From assembly GCA_038373865.1 (NCBI GenBank), contig JAXGGA010001608.1, forward strand, positions 1 through 64,000: a DNA stretch of 64,000 nucleotides. Direction: 5' to 3'. The stretch comes from Uloborus plumipes. Taxonomy: Eukaryota > Arthropoda > Arachnida > Araneae > Uloboridae. Positions 46,930 through 57,716 of the stretch are shown in pieces. A program made the position numbers and the translations under genes. The notes under the pieces are model-generated. The model worked only from the letters and a program-made list of their open reading frames with translations, was not told where the DNA came from and did not search any database. Position 1 is the first letter of the stretch. Each line of letters starts with the position of its first letter.

Positions 46930-47195
46930 GCACGACATTATCTCGCATTAAAATTGATTGCCTCCTCCCCACACCAATTACTCCACCTGTGTTTGGCAGG
47001 CGCCAAATCGACGCCCGATCGTGCGGCAACCCCCGGAAAGCAGCGCTCCCCATTCAAGCCCACGTTTCCACACAATGAGATAGGAAGTTCTATACGCGTG
47101 TCGGGCGCCCCGGATAGAACTCAGAAACTCGTGTGCCTTGGCAAGTGCCGGTCGTGTGCCGATCTCCTTACCCTCCCCTTTGGCTCAAAAAGATC
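46930..47195 (+). promoter_or_regulatory. Probable Hey promoter and 5' UTR
   Basis: A roughly 270-bp GC-richer block rises abruptly from AT-rich DNA and runs into the Hey start codon. It contains GCGCC, CGCGTG and CCCCGGA segments and no clear TATA box at a sensible distance. No transcription start can be fixed from sequence alone. I call it by position and composition. Confidence 0.5.
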
Positions 47196-47260
47196 ATGAA
47201 GAGGAACATCAGCGACTTGGATTCGGATTGCGACGACGTCTTTGGCGACGATTCTAAAGG
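47196..47260 (+). CDS. Hey: Hey coding exon 1
   Basis: Encodes the acidic N-terminus (residues 1-21 plus two bases of Gly22). It starts at ATG 47196 and ends AAAGG before a strong donor GTGAGT at 47261. Intron 1 (47261-49778, 2.5 kb) is the longest and holds two piggyBac-type MITEs and an AACGTT-type MITE. Confidence 0.9.
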
Positions 47261-50200
47261 GTGAGTGGAAGTTGTAGTTGTTTTTTTCATTTTACTTTAA
47301 GACTTGGGAAATTTGTTAGAAATAAACGTTCTGGTGACTAAAATTAATTTCAATATTTCCTAAAGAAACTTCCATAACATACATATTTTTTTTTAACTTA
47401 AATCTTAGAAAAATTATTTTTTAATGAACAGCTGCCTAAATACGCGTTTCGAAGCTAAATGCATACAACAATGTATTTTGAAATGACGAAATGAGATTGA
47501 ATTTAATACTAATAAAAAGATGTAATGCCTATAAATTATTTTTATCATTCATAAAACTAATGTTACGCAAACTTATATGTGTTTTAGCACTTATTAAATT
47601 TGAAAATGTTCAAGAAAAATCATGAATTGCATTTTCAATAACAATATACAATACCTTGATTTAAAATATAAAATCTATCATTATTTTTAACGAAAATTTG
47701 ATATTTTTGTGGGAAACTAATTTCTCATCATTCATTTTCATAATTCTCTCATTTCGATTTTCATTTTGTCTGGCATTGAAACTATGATGCAAATATTTGT
47801 TAAATGTAAAGCTTCCTCGTGCCATATGATACACAATTACGCAATTTACTCATATTTTTACCGAAAAATATTTAGACATATGCAGGATAATTTAATTATT
47901 ATGTACTTCAAATAAAGATAGTTTCAAACTTTATTGTACTCTTAAACATTTAATTGAATCTTCATTTTAAAGAGTAGGATGCTAGTTATATTATCTTTCT
48001 TTATGATTTTTAATTTTAAATGTTCTCTGTTTTTGATGAAAAACGTATCCCTTTGGTATTTGTTTATTTTGTATCATTTGTATTTACTTTATTTTGTTTG
48101 TTTATTTATTTATTTTATTTTGTTTAATTAATTTGTTTATTTTGTTTATTTATTTATTTTTGAACATTGAAATTTATAACAAATTCACGTTTTGATCAAT
48201 TTTTCTCCATGAAAAAAAAAAAGAACAATGAAAGCGACTTATTTTCCCATTTACTATTGTACTATCTTGGCTACTAATATATCCTCAAGTTGCACACTTC
48301 GTTGTTTAAAGGTTGTAAAATGGTTATTAACGTTGTTTCAACGGATTAAAAATGTTTATAAAACGTTTAAACGTTTTTTGTGCTACCTGGGTCTTTATAG
48401 TATTAGTTGTAAAAGTTGTCTTTATAGTATTGTTGATTTAATCTATGTTCCTGGATTAAATATACGTAACAAGTTATTTCTCATAACTTTTTTATAAATA
48501 AGAGATTGTATAACACAAATAATTTATATTAAGCATAATGCTACCATTTAAACTCTACATTACAATGAAATTAAATATAATTTCCGAGAAAAAATCATGT
48601 TTTGCTACATAAGCAATAAACTAACCCACTTCGTATCGAAGTAGTAATATAAAATTCTAAAAACGATATCTAAAACAGATCACGGATTAAATGAACAGAG
48701 CCGTAACGGTGGACAAAATTTCTGCTTACCTATTAAATTCCCCATGAGCCAGCTTCATGTAGGCATAATTTCCAGTTAATATTAAAAGTATTTTCCGCTT
48801 GGCAATTAAATTTTATATCTTCTGTTCATTTATTTGTTTTTTTCCTTACTTTTTTTCTAATTTATTATTATTATTTATTTATTCACCTAAAATTATTTAA
48901 CCCACTAATGCCTAGCGTACCTTTTTAGGGACGGTACAAAAAGTGTCTGAATTGACCAAAAATGAACATTTTAATTAAATAATAGTGTTCAATTATTACT
49001 TTAGTATTGGTCCAATTCATTACTAACAGATTGCAGCACATAACCATTGTAAAGTGTGTTCTGTAGCCGTGTAACCAGTATACAAAATATGTTTGGAAAA
49101 AAAAGTCAGGCATTAATGGGTTAAGAACGTTGTGATTACCTTGACCCATTAATGCCTGACATTTTTTTTTTCCCAAAAATATTTTGTATACTGGTTACAA
49201 ATAGTGTTTAATGGGCGGGAAAAATAATAAAAAAAATATTATGGAAAAAATAATTGTTTTATTAAGGAAAGAAAAATCGTCCCTAAAAGATACGATAGAC
49301 ACCAGAGGGTACATACTTGTTTTACTAAAAAAAATTTCCGCCTACGATATAGTATTTAAAAAGGCATTTTATAAGAAGAAATAAAATCAGCAATTAACAT
49401 AAACCGGGAAGCTGGGAATAACTTTGAAAACTTAGCTTTTTTTCTTGAGATTGTGAACGATGTCATTTTTGATAAAGATCATATTAAAATTGCTACGGAA
49501 CACACTTTACAATGGTTATGGGCTGCGACCTGTTAATAACAAATTGAAACAATACCTAGGTACTAATTGAACACTATTATTTGGTTGAAATGTTCATTTT
49601 GGGGAAATTCAGACCCTTTTTTGGACTGTCCTTAAAAAGGGACGCTAGGCATTAATGGGTTAAATTTCTCCAATAAATGAGTGTAAAACTTTCAAAGATC
49701 TGATCATCGTATATTTTAATTCTTTATTTCATTTATATTTGTGTCAATTTATTAATTTGGTTATTTTTTCCGTTTCAGAACTCCAACTCAGAGTAACGAC
49801 AGTTGCCAAATGTTGAATCGCAAAAGAAGACGAGGAGTGAGTACTAATTTTTAATATCTTCTATGTTTTTTTATATTGCATCAATAATTCAGTATTTAAA
49901 ATACATAACTTTCATAATTTACAACATTTTCGCAAATATTTCACTATCTAATAATTATCTAATGTTTCAGATTATTGAAAAACGTAGGAGAGATCGAATA
50001 AACAGCTCTCTGTCAGAACTTCGCAGACTGGTTCCAGCCGCTTTTGAAAAACAGGTGTGTAAAATTTTAAACGTGTATTCGTACCACAATTTTTATTTGT
50101 TCAAAACTACAAAATTGTTCTTAATGGGTTTAAACTGTCAGAAATGTTTCAATAAATTGAACTATTTTGTGTGATGTGTGTTAGTTTTCACGGATGTTTT

Positions 50201-52930
50201 AAATGATTAGCAAAAGTACGCCTTTCCAAATTCGCTTATTTTGAAGATTTGGTTCGGAAGCGTTGCGTTAATTTTAGCTTTTTACATCTTCTAAAAACCC
50301 ACTCATTTCCCAACTTTTAATGTTTCTTACATAGAAACTTTTTAAACCATAAATAGCTTAATTTATGGTTTCAAAAATCCTAAAACTTAAAATTAGCAGT
50401 ACAAAAAGATTGGATTGTTGACAGCAGGGCCTGATTAAAATATCATGGGATTCTAGGCCAAATACTTTTTTTGGACTCCCCATAATGAATCTTTTCAATT
50501 TTAAGCATGGGATAAAACAAATTTAGGCATTGACTGCAACAGTTTTAGCCATTTGGGGGCCCCTAAATTGTGGGGGCCCTAGGCCGCGACCTAGTTGGCT
50601 TATTCAGTAATCAGGCCCTGATTGACAGTACGAATTGAAGAAAACGAATTATGTTTAAACTTAAGATTTTTTGGAAGAATGTGGGAAAACAATGATTTCG
50701 CCTATTTTAGGAAGTTACATGAGTGCTATATTAGTTATAATTTTTTATGTCTTCTCTTAAAACTACATTACTAATTTATTTATTAATTCAAAATCAATTA
50801 AACTTTAAAGCGGAGCATGAAAAGCGTCAGATGGTTGGAAACATGAATTTAAAAAGGCGAGAAATTAAGCTTAAATTTAATGGCTATATTTAAAATTTCT
50901 GGAAGGTGAAGAAAATTTGGTGCATGTGAAACTGAAAAGATCATTCGTTAAATCAGAAGTCGTTTTCACACATAAGTTTTCTAATCCCGAACGCGGGAAA
51001 CAAGCTTCATTCTTAGAATTGTTCCGACTTTACTTTAGTTGGATGAATTTGGTTGCTAAATTACCGTTTTAAAACTGATCAAGGGGTCGCAATTATTGAT
51101 TTCATTTTTACTTTATGAAAGAAAACATTTTAAGATTGCAGAACTAACGTTAAAAAGAATTTTGGAAAACTGTACTGTTTTTTCTTCAGTTTATTTACTT
51201 CCAAGGTTTTATTTAATCTAAAACTAATCCATTCATACGTCTATCTCACCTATGTTTTTTTCCATCATTTTTTTAGTTTGCCCTCGAGTAGGTGAAAGAT
51301 TGCTTTTGTTTATGGTGGGCCTATAAACAAATAAATCGCTTGACGGAATCTATTTTCAGTTTATGTGTTTTATGAAGTAGATTAAAGCTTGATATTCAAA
51401 AGATGTTAATAGAAATGAATGAAAATAAAATACAAGACGGTGGTTGTTTTTATTGCTTTTCATAAAATCGTTGTTCTAACGAAAAATCTTTTTTCTTCTT
51501 TAGGGCTCTGCAAAACTGGAAAAAGCCGAAATCCTACAACTGACAGTTGATCACCTAAAAATGCTTCATGCTAAAGGTATGTTAAATTTCAATGTCTTTA
51601 GTTCTGTATTTATTATTAAAATTAGAAAATACATATAGAGTACAATGTAACAGTTAATTTCATACTCTATGTAAATGTAGGAATGTACAACCATTCATGT
51701 ATTCAGGCTGATTCATAAAAGTTTTTAAAAAGTAACAAAAGATTGTTTGTGATCTGTTAATCTTTAGCTGCATACAAGTGAATTCAAAGCCAATTTGATG
51801 GGGATAATATTATTTTAAATGGTGGTGGAGAAAAATTGAAGAAATGCTATGCTTTTGTTTGAATTCAGTATGCGCCCTTCCGTGGGAAAGTACAAAAAAA
51901 AGGGGGGGAGCTCTTTTTAACCCCCGTTTTTGCAGGGATAAACGCTTTTTGTATTATTCTTTTCAATTTAAATTAACTAGTTGATAAAATTATAATTTCT
52001 TATATTTTTCAAAAATTAAAATATATATTTCGCATAAGCTCCATGCAGTTGTTTGCTACACTAACTTACACATTAAAAAAAATCAGATGAACTCGACTGT
52101 CATTTCTTTAATGGCTTTAACCATGCTGAAAGCTGATATATGCGCTTACCTTCATTCAAGTATTAGAAATCCACACAAAAAAAAAAAAAAAAAAACGACT
52201 GCTCTAATCTGTTCAATTCTTAAGGATTGCCACATTATGAGCAAAAATAAATTCACATCAGGTCTCATTCGTGATTTTTATTCTTTGTGCAGGATTTGAT
52301 GCTCTGTCTTTCGACCCACACAAGTTCGCCATGGATTACCACAACATAGGCTTCCGAGAGTGCGCATCGGAAGTGGCGAGGTACTTGGTGGCCATCGAAG
52401 GAATGGACCTGCAAGACCCCCTCAGGGTGAGACTGATGAGCCACCTCCAGTGCTACTCCGCCCAGCGCGAACTCTCCTTGAAATCCACCGTCCAGCACCC
52501 CTGGAATCCATCCACTTTCACTTCCACTCTTCCACCAGCACCGACTCCCCAATATCCAGGACCATCAGCTGCCACCATGCCTCAGGTTACAGAAGCTCCT
52601 TTGCAAAGTAGCTACAGCTGTGCAGAGCCTCCGAGATTGGGACAGTCCATGGACAATGCCTTCGGGCCCAGCAGTCATTATGCCCGAATTCCAACGAATC
52701 CATCGGCCGTTAATGGACCAGCCATGCCTTCGACCAGCATGTCACTAGTACAGCACCCAACGTCCGCACCACCAATGGTCCCTTCGCTTCCACAAATGTC
52801 GTCTTCCAATCAATACCTTGGTGGTCACGGGTTTTCTGGAAGTGGATATGCTAGTTCTGGACATTTCAATCAGCATGCTAGTGCCACAGGAAGACCCTAC
52901 AGGCCTTGGGGAGCCGAACTAGCTTATTAA
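47196..52930 (+). CDS. Hey: Hey, bHLH-Orange transcriptional repressor (five coding exons)
   Basis: Joined exons 47196-47260, 49779-49836, 49971-50054, 51504-51576 and 52293-52930 give 918 nt, 305 residues plus stop, with frame kept through every GT/AG junction. Seen: a basic region with RKRRRG (36-41) then EKRRRDRIN, a helix-loop-helix to about residue 93, an Orange domain at about 109-150 ([24 protein letters not shown]), a Pro/Ser/Thr-rich middle, and YRPW at 296-299 followed by GAELAY at the end. Family knowledge: Hey proteins are nuclear Notch-effector repressors. They carry Gly where Hairy/E(spl) proteins have Pro in the basic region, and YRPW where those have WRPW. Both Hey diagnostics are present. 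The length matches the roughly 300-residue family. The start is the first ATG after an upstream GC-rich block and begins [11 protein letters not shown], an acidic N-terminus as in other Hey proteins. Confidence in family is very high. Confidence 0.96.
48283..48391 (-). mobile_element. 109-bp MITE with AACGTT palindromes (copy 2), in Hey intron 1
   Basis: On the minus strand it reads CCCAGGTAGCACAAAAAACG, as in the copy at 34060. The other end is CCTCAAGTTGCACAC, one arm partly decayed. Confidence 0.78.
48901..49120 (+). mobile_element. piggyBac-type MITE P5, internally deleted, in Hey intron 1
   Basis: TTAA on both sides (48897-48900, 49121-49124). Ends CCCACTAATGCC and GGCATTAATGGG. Only 220 bp, as the middle of the family sequence is gone. 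Confidence 0.88.
49145..49659 (-). mobile_element. piggyBac-type MITE P6, in Hey intron 1
   Basis: Full length, 515 bp. Left flank TTGA, right flank TTAA (49660-49663). It lies 24 bp from P5 in opposite orientation, so a transcript would contain complementary P5/P6 ends. Confidence 0.88.
49779..49836 (+). CDS. Hey: Hey coding exon 2
   Basis: Follows a pyrimidine-rich tract and acceptor TTTCAG. It completes Gly22 and encodes residues 23-41, ending with the basic stretch RKRRRG. The donor is GTGAGT at 49837. Intron 2 is only 134 bp. The split inside the basic region, just after the Hey-specific Gly, is an exact phase-0 boundary. Confidence 0.93.
49971..50054 (+). CDS. Hey: Hey coding exon 3 (basic region and helix 1)
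   Basis: Acceptor TTTCAG is followed by 28 phase-0 codons, [11 protein letters not shown] through VPAAFEKQ, then donor GTGTGT at 50055. This is the DNA-contacting Glu/Arg part and helix 1 of the bHLH. Intron 3 (50055-51503) contains a 196-bp hAT-type MITE at 50425-50620. Confidence 0.95.
50425..50620. mobile_element. 196-bp hAT-type MITE in Hey intron 3
   Basis: Ends CAGGGCCTGATTAA and TAATCAGGCCCTG. Flanks GTTGACAG and ATTGACAG match at 7 of 8. The same element lies in the Hey 3' region. Confidence 0.85.
51504..51576 (+). CDS. Hey: Hey coding exon 4 (loop and helix 2)
   Basis: Acceptor TTTAG precedes [20 protein letters not shown] and the rest of helix 2. The exon ends CTAAAG before donor GTATGT at 51577, leaving one base of the next Gly codon. 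It encodes the dimerisation half of the bHLH. Confidence 0.95.
52293..52930 (+). CDS. Hey: Hey coding exon 5 (Orange domain to YRPW terminus)
   Basis: Acceptor TTGTGCAG is followed by the second part of Gly94, then 211 codons and TAA at 52928-52930. It carries the whole Orange domain and a tail rich in Pro, Ser, Thr and His, ending [12 protein letters not shown]. The exon is clearly GC-richer than its introns, as expected for real coding sequence here. Confidence 0.96.
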
Positions 52931-53181
52931 TAAGTTTCATCGCTGATGACTCTTATATTACAACAATTGTCGACTTGTACCTATAAGTGACCTCTGTTTC
53001 GCTACAAAGGTTTGTTCAGAAGACACATTTAAACCGTAATTGCTATTCTTCTGACCTAAATGATTGAATGCAGTGAGCATAGTAATTTTATAGGACTTTG
53101 TACAGACTTTGGAGATATTAGCTTACTGATAACACTAAGCCAGTGATAAATTATTTGTCCACGAAAAACTACTTTCGAGTA

Positions 53182-53300
53182 CAGTCAGACCTCCTTAATA
53201 TAAAGCCGAGAATCCCACTATAAATCTTGTAACAAGCATCCAATGATAGTCTTGTCAACTTGACTAACGGTTTTTTATTAACGGAGGTTGCAACTTGGTA
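53182..53300. repeat. pogo-like MITE fragment
   Basis: CAGTCAGACCTCCTTAATAT after TA resembles pogo/Tigger termini. A loose inverse, AACGGAGGTTGCAACTTG, lies at about 53279-53296. Short and decayed. Confidence 0.4.
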
Positions 53301-53875
53301 TGTCTGAAGATAGCTCTAATTTGAAAGTTGAGTAGGATTAAGCTAAATCGATTATTTAAAAAAAAACTTTTCAACGCACTCACAGCATCTGATGAAAAAT
53401 ATTCAATGGTTAAGTTAACAATCAAATAAATTGAAAGGGTCTTTTTTTTTTAATGTTATATACCTTGATAGAGAGCAATCTAGTACGGTTATTGATTTTT
53501 AAGCAATTTCAGATTGGTACTTGAAAGTAAACATTAGATTGCTGTAAATTTTTAACATTGTTTTCTTGTTTTTTCACGGAAATTAAAACATAAGTTAACG
53601 AAATTTAATACTTATATTGAAACTTGAACATCAATAATACCACAACAAGTCATTTTTTTCCCACAAAAGGAGCATTCTGTGAATAATTATATCCTGAGAA
53701 AAAAATAATTAACCAATATTCAGCACTCAGACAAAATAACTATCAAATTAGAGCTATTAAGAATGCCTTTAAACGTGTGCCTTTAATAATGTAAATAATA
53801 TTTTTCACACATCAGAAATACAAATATTTTAGTATGTATTACTTCAGTTAGTCATATAGAAAGAGTACTTATGAC

Positions 53876-54071
53876 CAGGGCCTGATTAAGGTGTCACGGA
53901 GCCCTAGGCCAAATACTTTTTTGGGGCCCCCTGTACTGAGGCTTTACAATTTTAGGCATGAGATAAAGCAAATTTAGGCATTGACTACAGCAATTTTAGC
54001 CATTTGGGGGCCCCTAGACTATGGGCGCCCTAGGCCGCGGCCTAGTTGGCCTATTCAGTAATCAGGCCCTG
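53876..54071. mobile_element. 196-bp hAT-type MITE downstream of Hey
   Basis: Ends CAGGGCCTGATTAAGG and TAATCAGGCCCTG. Flanks CTTATGAC and CTTACGAC match at 7 of 8. Same length and orientation as the copy at 50425. Confidence 0.87.
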
Positions 54072-55270
54072 CTTACGACTACTTTATTATATAGTGCATT
54101 TATATATTTTGTGCATTTACCTCAAAGGTTTTTACTAGTGTAAATTTTTACTAGTCAAAAAAATGCTTATTTTTTAGCAATGGCAAATCAAATAATTACG
54201 CTTTATTTCTTTATTTTTTATATGTTTTACAATAATTGCTTTATTTATTTTACATAAATTTTGTGATATATTTTTGAAACTAATTTCGTGAATTAATTTT
54301 TAAGTATTTTTATAATCAAACAAATGTTCTAGTCTTTTAATAAAATATATTTTTATTTCTTTACCAAGTGATTTTTGGGCATCTTGATTTACTTCTCAAA
54401 AAGTCTCCACAAATCGAAATAATTTATTTTAAATTATGACTGCACTCTGAAATGATATTAATAACAAATATAAATATGCAGTTAAAATACACTTATAGTA
54501 AATTAATCATCATAATATGAAAACTTTTATTGTGTCCTTTCCAAAAATATGAAATAAACACTATTATGAAGACAAAGAGGAAATTATAAAAAAATAAGTA
54601 ATTAGAAGAAGAATAATTAACCGAAAATAAAAACTAAACACACAAAGTTCAAAAAATTATATTACTATCGCAAAGCTACACTACCCATAAATTATTACTA
54701 ACACATTTTCTTGCTTTATGCTCTCCTTTTACGTAATTAAGGCTGTAATTTTGTTTTTGCAAATCTTTGAAAGTTAAGACAAGTGTTGTAAAATTTACGA
54801 AAAAGTTTTTAAGAAAAGCATTTTTCTTCAATGTTAATGGATTTGGGAAATTTAAAGGTACACTTGGCAGAAGAATTAACCTTTTGCACTCTAGTAAAAC
54901 CCGTTGCAACTTAGTTGTCCACTTGTATTAAGAAAAACTTAAAGCAATATTTTGAGGGAGGGGGGACTAAAATAATATATTCTTTTCTTTTTTTTTTTAC
55001 TTTTCAAAGTTCAGCAATAGCAATTTTGCTGTCTTGTAGCATTAAAAAAATAATAATAAAGCAAAATATTTTTTAAACCATGAAAGACACGGGAAGTTCT
55101 TCCGTTTTTCAAATGTTCAGAGTCGTTGCACTATCGAAATATACTATCCAATTTCAATATTTGTTCTGCAGGTGATTGCACCTTTTCCCAAAATGTAGGC
55201 TATGGTAGAACAGAACGGATGTAAAAGGTAGTAAAAGCAAGAACATTACTCTGAAACACTGATTAAAATA

Positions 55271-55450
55271 CAGTGAAATTCCGTTACTACAAAAGCAGTG
55301 CAACGAAGTATCCTTTTCAACAAAATAAATTTTTAATCCCTATTTAATTGCCCTTATATTACTTAAATTCTATAAAAACTAAATTCCCCGCAACGGAGGA
55401 TAAAATTTGCGGTCCCCTGAAGTTCGTTGTAATGGGATACCGTGGGGGTT
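55271..55450. repeat. pogo-like MITE fragment
   Basis: CAGTGAAATTCCGTTACTAC after TA, with CAACGAAG and later 'cgttgtaatgggat' in inverse sense, is typical of decayed pogo-type elements. The right end is not resolved. The rest of 54400-56330 is AT-rich with an (AAT)n run at about 56160 and no gene. Confidence 0.45.
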
Positions 55451-56159
55451 ATCTATATTTTACTCAGAAAAATCACATAGAAACAATTCGAACTTTTTTG
55501 TCAAATGGTACAGCTCACAACGCTGAATAAAATTTCATTTTTGACAGCACTAAAGTAATAAAGGTGGACTAACTTTGTTTAAAAAAATGGTCTAAATCGT
55601 TACAGACTAGTTGGTGCTCAAATTAGACATGCATGTTAATGTCTTCTTGATCAAAGACGGTCACATTTTCCATCAAATTCATGATCCTTATAGCTTAGCT
55701 GATAATATGTTTTCCGAAAAAGACAGTAAATGCACTCTAACGGTAGCAGAATGTCTTTTCCATAAATAGTACAAAAGATTGCCTGACCCTCAGCAAATGT
55801 TTTGTCACTTTCTAAGTTCAAAATTCAAATTCCAAGTTACGATTCATAGAGTTTGAACATGTGCCTTTCTGGGGAAAAAAATATCTTTCAACAGATTCAC
55901 GTAGAATACGTTCCCTTTTGTTCGAAATGACCCGAAGAAATAGTAAAGGATAGATATGTTACCTTTTGATCGAAAAGCCTAACTTGCCCTGTAGTAAACT
56001 ATGGATTTGTTCCTTGTGAACTTCTGGGGACTAGGTAATTACTTATTGAAATTTTTAAATTTTGTATGATGAACGGCCCAAGAGGGAACTTAAGATTTGA
56101 ATGAGATCAATAGAATTTTGCAGACGCACTAACAATAACATGAGGCTACTTTTCAGCAA

Positions 56160-56196
<37 letters not shown>

Positions 56197-56329
56197 AAAA
56201 TAAAAAAAGTGTTTCACCGTAAAATGAGCTTTTCTGTACAGCTTGTTGGTTAGTAAAGAAACAAAGTTTGAAGAAATACGATTGAGCAAAATTTTTTAAG
56301 TTTTAAGTTCAACTTTTTTACAGTTTTCA

Positions 56330-56694
56330 CACTGAAAAAAAAAATGAACTGTTGTTTTTACAGTATAATACTGCAACCGAGGTTCCAATATAAAACTGTA
56401 AAATGCACAATAATAAACTGTAAAACTAGCAGTTTTACCGTTTCTTACTGAAAACTTAGAAAGTTTACAATTTCCGTAAAATTTAGCTGTATTATACTGT
56501 TAAAACAACAGTATAATACTGGTAGCAGAGGTTCCAGTTCAAAACTGTAAAATGCACGCTAATAAACTGTAAAATTAGCAATTTTGCAGTTTAGTCCTGT
56601 AAAAGTAAAAATTTTAGTTTAATGCTACAAAATTAGCAATTTTCATATTTTATACTGCATTATACAGTAAAAACAATTTTCATTTTTTACAGTG
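56330..56694. mobile_element. M-family MITE copy 7 (both ends present)
   Basis: The cleanest copy, 365 bp. Left CACTGAAAAAAAAAATGAAC, then TGTTGTTTTTACAGTATAAT. The right end is the inverse, ending TTTTTTACAGTG. It holds two modules joined at a head-to-head 'CTGTTAAAACAACAGTATAA' junction. Confidence 0.85.
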
Positions 56695-56729
56695 CATGAA
56701 TGAAATGCCAAAAATAGTTTAATTTAGTT

Positions 56730-57462
56730 TTATGAACTGCAATTCAAATGCTCCTCTAATTTGATTTTTGTCAACTTTGAAGAAGCTGCACCTGCTGCGA
56801 TGCAAGGAAGGATTGAACAGTCCTAGCGACATGAGGGCGGGCATTTTCCTGCTAAAGTACAGCGCCAGGCAAGCCTTGAAGGAAGGGGAAAGCTTGGGGC
56901 TGTAGAACTTCACTGATGTTCCGGTTGCTGTTCAGGTTACCTACAATTCGTAGCAATTGAGACCGTCCGTGATATGATATGGCACCCCAGACCATGACTC
57001 CAGGTGTTCGTCCACTTTGACGTTCGATAATGCACTCTGGAAGGTGGCGTTCACCGGCATAGCGTCGGACGCGAATGCGGCCATCATGGTACCACAAATT
57101 AAAGCGGGATTCGTCAGAAAATACAACATATTGCCAATCAGCACGCCAGTCCTTATGCTGATTGGCCCATCGTAGCCGCAGGCGATGGTTTAGCGTGAGG
57201 GGGATCCTGTATAAAGGAGTCCTTGTGCGCAGTCCACGCTGCAGCGAGCTAACGTCACGTTTCGGAGTCCACTCCCGGATTTTCGAGTTGTCCGATACTC
57301 GTCCGTCCACTGCTTCCAAACACGCATCACTGTGCTGCTGTTATGCTGCACACGAGCGGCTACTTCACGAAGGACGATGATCCTTCCCCTTTCAAACTCC
57401 GTAAGTTGTTGGAATCTCACTCTTTTTCGTCGAAGAGGCATAAACAACGACTGAGCTAACAT
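56730..57462 (-). pseudogene. Degenerate Tc1-like transposase
   Basis: Two overlapping minus-strand frames (57462-57190 and 57319-56852) give a Tc1-type HTH region (RFQQLTEFERGRIIVLRE, VAARVQHNSSTVMRVWKQW). They also give the catalytic core, with WQYVVFSDESRFNLW (first Asp), PGVMVWGAISYHGRS and ISEVLQPQ. The HTH has a deletion and the frame shifts twice. The segment after LPGAV continues in another frame, where the position of the second catalytic Asp reads Glu (QENARPH). The element is therefore dead. It abuts an M-family MITE at 56330-56694. Confidence 0.88.
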
Positions 57463-57716
57463 TAATCACAAGCAAATAATCACCTATAACCATACACGCT
57501 TTGCTGCAGCCGTCTATTTATTCGGATAAATCCGGCGTTCAGAGGGCGCTGCTCAGCGTACGCGTGCGCTACGAGTCTAAAATTCTAATAATTTGCATAT
57601 CACACCCTACTTTGCTCAGCCCATTCGCGTAAGTTCTTCATGGTGTTGCAATTTTCACAAACATGAGTTTCTCTAATTGAGAAAAGTTTTCTTTAATTAG
57701 CTCCGATGATTTATAC

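Larger units (their letters stand above)
52931..54360 (+). other. Hey 3' region with candidate poly(A) signals
   Basis: AT-rich sequence follows the Hey stop. AATAAA hexamers occur at 53425-53430 and at 54339-54344; the second is followed by T-rich DNA. A pogo-like fragment (near 53182-53300) and a 196-bp hAT MITE (53876-54071) lie inside, so a long 3' UTR would be partly transposon-derived. Which signal is used cannot be told. Confidence 0.35.

Noticed and set aside
47000..47110. Su(H) sites in the Hey proximal promoter
   Set aside because: 'TTTCCACAC' looks similar but lacks one base of the YGTGRGAA consensus.
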